Below, in pieces: positions 62,905-64,000 of a DNA stretch of 64,000 nt. The DNA is from Azospirillum sp. TSH100 (GTDB taxonomy: Bacteria; Pseudomonadota; Alphaproteobacteria; Azospirillales; Azospirillaceae). Under the pieces are notes generated by a model. That model saw only the letters and a list, made by a program, of their open reading frames with translations. It searched no databases and was not told the origin of the DNA. The stretch's first letter is position 1; each line of letters begins with the position of its first letter. Position numbers and translations under genes: made by a program. The stretch spans positions 2,446,001 to 2,510,000 of the forward strand of contig NZ_CP039634.1 in the NCBI RefSeq assembly GCF_004923295.1, given 5' to 3'.

Positions 62905-64000
62905 CATGACGATGCCCTTGCAGCAGGAAAGCGCAGGTCGTTCCCCTCCCGTGATCGGACCGGTCGTCAGCCCGGCGTCCGACACGGCCGGGCCACGCCG
63001 TCCGCAATCCAGCCGCGACCGCGACCGCTTCGTCGGCTTCGCCTTTGCCGCCGCCGACCTGCTGATCGAAACGGATGCGCAGGGCAACGTCCTGTTTTCC
63101 GCCGGCGCCCGCTGCCGCCTGACCAAGGGCGAGGTCGGCGGGCTGGTGGGCACCAACCTGATGGAGGTGGTGGCCCCCGGCGACCGCAAATACGTCCATG
63201 TCCTGTTCGACCGCATCCGGGAAAAGGCTCGGATCAAGCCGTCGCGCGTGCTGTTCCAATCCTTTGACGGCCAGCAGTTTCCGGCCCTGCTCGGCGGCTG
63301 CCGGCTCGATTCCTGTCCGGGATCGCTGTTCCTCACCGTCCTGCTGACTCCACCGGGCCGCAGCAGCAATGGCGGCAGCGCCCCGGCGCAGGGCGAACTG
63401 CGCGACCAGAGCGGATTCGCCGGTATCCTGGAGGAGCGGATCCATGCCGCCCGCGAGAAGGGGCTCGACCAGGGGCTGACCCTGCTGCTGGTCGAAGGGT
63501 TGCAGGCCATGGTGGAGGCGATGCCGGAGGGAGCGGCGGCGGAGGTGCGCGAGGGCATCGACGCCTATCTGCGCGGCATCTCGGCCGACGGCGACAGCGC
63601 CGGGCAGCTGACCGGCGACCGCTATGGCATCGTCCATGCCGCCGACATCGACGGGCGCGAGGTGCAGGGCCACATTGCCCAGATCATCGAGGCGGCGGGC
63701 GGCGCCCTGCCCGGCGGCATCCGGTCCTGGACGCTGGACATGACCGATGACCGGCTGGACGCGGCGGATGCGGCCCGCGCGCTGGTCTATACCGTGCAGG
63801 CCTTCGCCTCCGAACAGGGGGGCGAGTTCACCATCTCCAGCCTGGAGGATGGCGCCAACCGGCTGATGGCGGGTGCGGTGGAGCGGATCGGCCAGATGCG
63901 CGCCACCATCGACAACCGCAACTTCTTCGTCGTCTACCAGCCCATCGTCGACATCGCCAACGGGGCCGTCCACCATCTGGAAGCGCTGACCCGTGTCGAC
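62905..64000 (+). CDS. PAS-like sensor with EAL (c-di-GMP phosphodiesterase) domain, 3' cut by window
   Basis: The frame is open from ATG 62905 to the window end, so the product exceeds 365 residues. After about 40 flexible residues a PAS-like segment runs RDRFVGFAFAAADLLIETDAQGNVLFSAGARCRLTKGEVGGLVGTNLMEVV. A non-canonical central domain follows (about 180-330), and an EAL domain begins at about 345: FFVVYQPIVDIANGAVHHLEALTRVD, with the catalytic Glu of the EAL motif intact. It would hydrolyse c-di-GMP. The rest of the EAL domain lies beyond the window, so catalytic completeness cannot be judged. ATG at 62911 is a second option. Confidence 0.85.

Overview
The window reads as a stretch of ordinary chromosome from a GC-rich alphaproteobacterium of the Azospirillum/Rhodospirillales type. 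Supporting this are GcrA, a TrcR-type (DUF1013) regulator, a phasin, the small alphaproteobacterial families DUF4169 and DUF1192, GlnD, CcoG, group III truncated haemoglobin, and conserved blocks (radA-cvpA-purF, yfgM-bamB-der, purE-purK). The assignment comes from gene content and base composition, not from a database search. I see no rRNA, tRNA, CRISPR array, insertion sequence or prophage. Most long open frames opposite real genes are artefacts of high GC.

Layout. 1-8 kb: a frameshifted cyclopropane-fatty-acid synthase cut by the window edge, an NADP isocitrate dehydrogenase, a Rossmann protein, an SPFH/NfeD pair, gcrA, an ECF sigma/anti-sigma pair, and a second isocitrate dehydrogenase of a different structural class. 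8-14 kb: a secreted multicopper oxidase divergent from a SulP-STAS-cNMP fusion transporter, then an HTH protein and a small low-GC patch. 14-27 kb: a CoxE-like VWA protein, a small alarmone-hydrolase-like HD protein, a serine/threonine dehydratase, ccoG, glnD, small unknown genes and mutS. 26-38 kb: SDR-purF-cvpA-radA on the minus strand, map with a Nudix hydrolase, a Uma2 protein, a cupin, and der-bamB-yfgM. 38-46 kb: two divergent LuxR-type regulators (one with a degenerate receiver) separated by nearly 1 kb, a chemoreceptor ending in PilZ, csaA, a phasin with a TetR neighbour, a YbaK deacylase, proC and a YbjN protein. 46-54 kb: ubiK, asmA, small DUF genes, a quinone oxidoreductase and trcR. 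54-64 kb: ubiX, a beta-carbonic anhydrase, small envelope proteins, a TPR-glycosyltransferase, phosphofructokinase, truncated haemoglobin, purEK and the start of an EAL-domain protein.

The clearest functional themes are central carbon metabolism (two Idh enzymes, Pfk), purine synthesis (purF, purE, purK), nitrogen sensing (glnD), cell-cycle control (gcrA, trcR), outer-membrane assembly (bamB, yfgM, asmA) and carbon-storage granules (phasin).

No clear new multi-gene system is visible. The best leads are regulatory. Two TTGC-N3-GCA dyads flank a good phasin promoter, as expected for PhaR. A structured leader with two hairpins precedes trcR. A GANTC methylation site lies inside the spacer of a near-consensus purEK promoter, in a genome that encodes GcrA. 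A DnaA-like box and a GANTC site lie upstream of gcrA. A recurring family of GC-rich intergenic palindromes is also present, including a 28-bp perfect inverted repeat after mutS.
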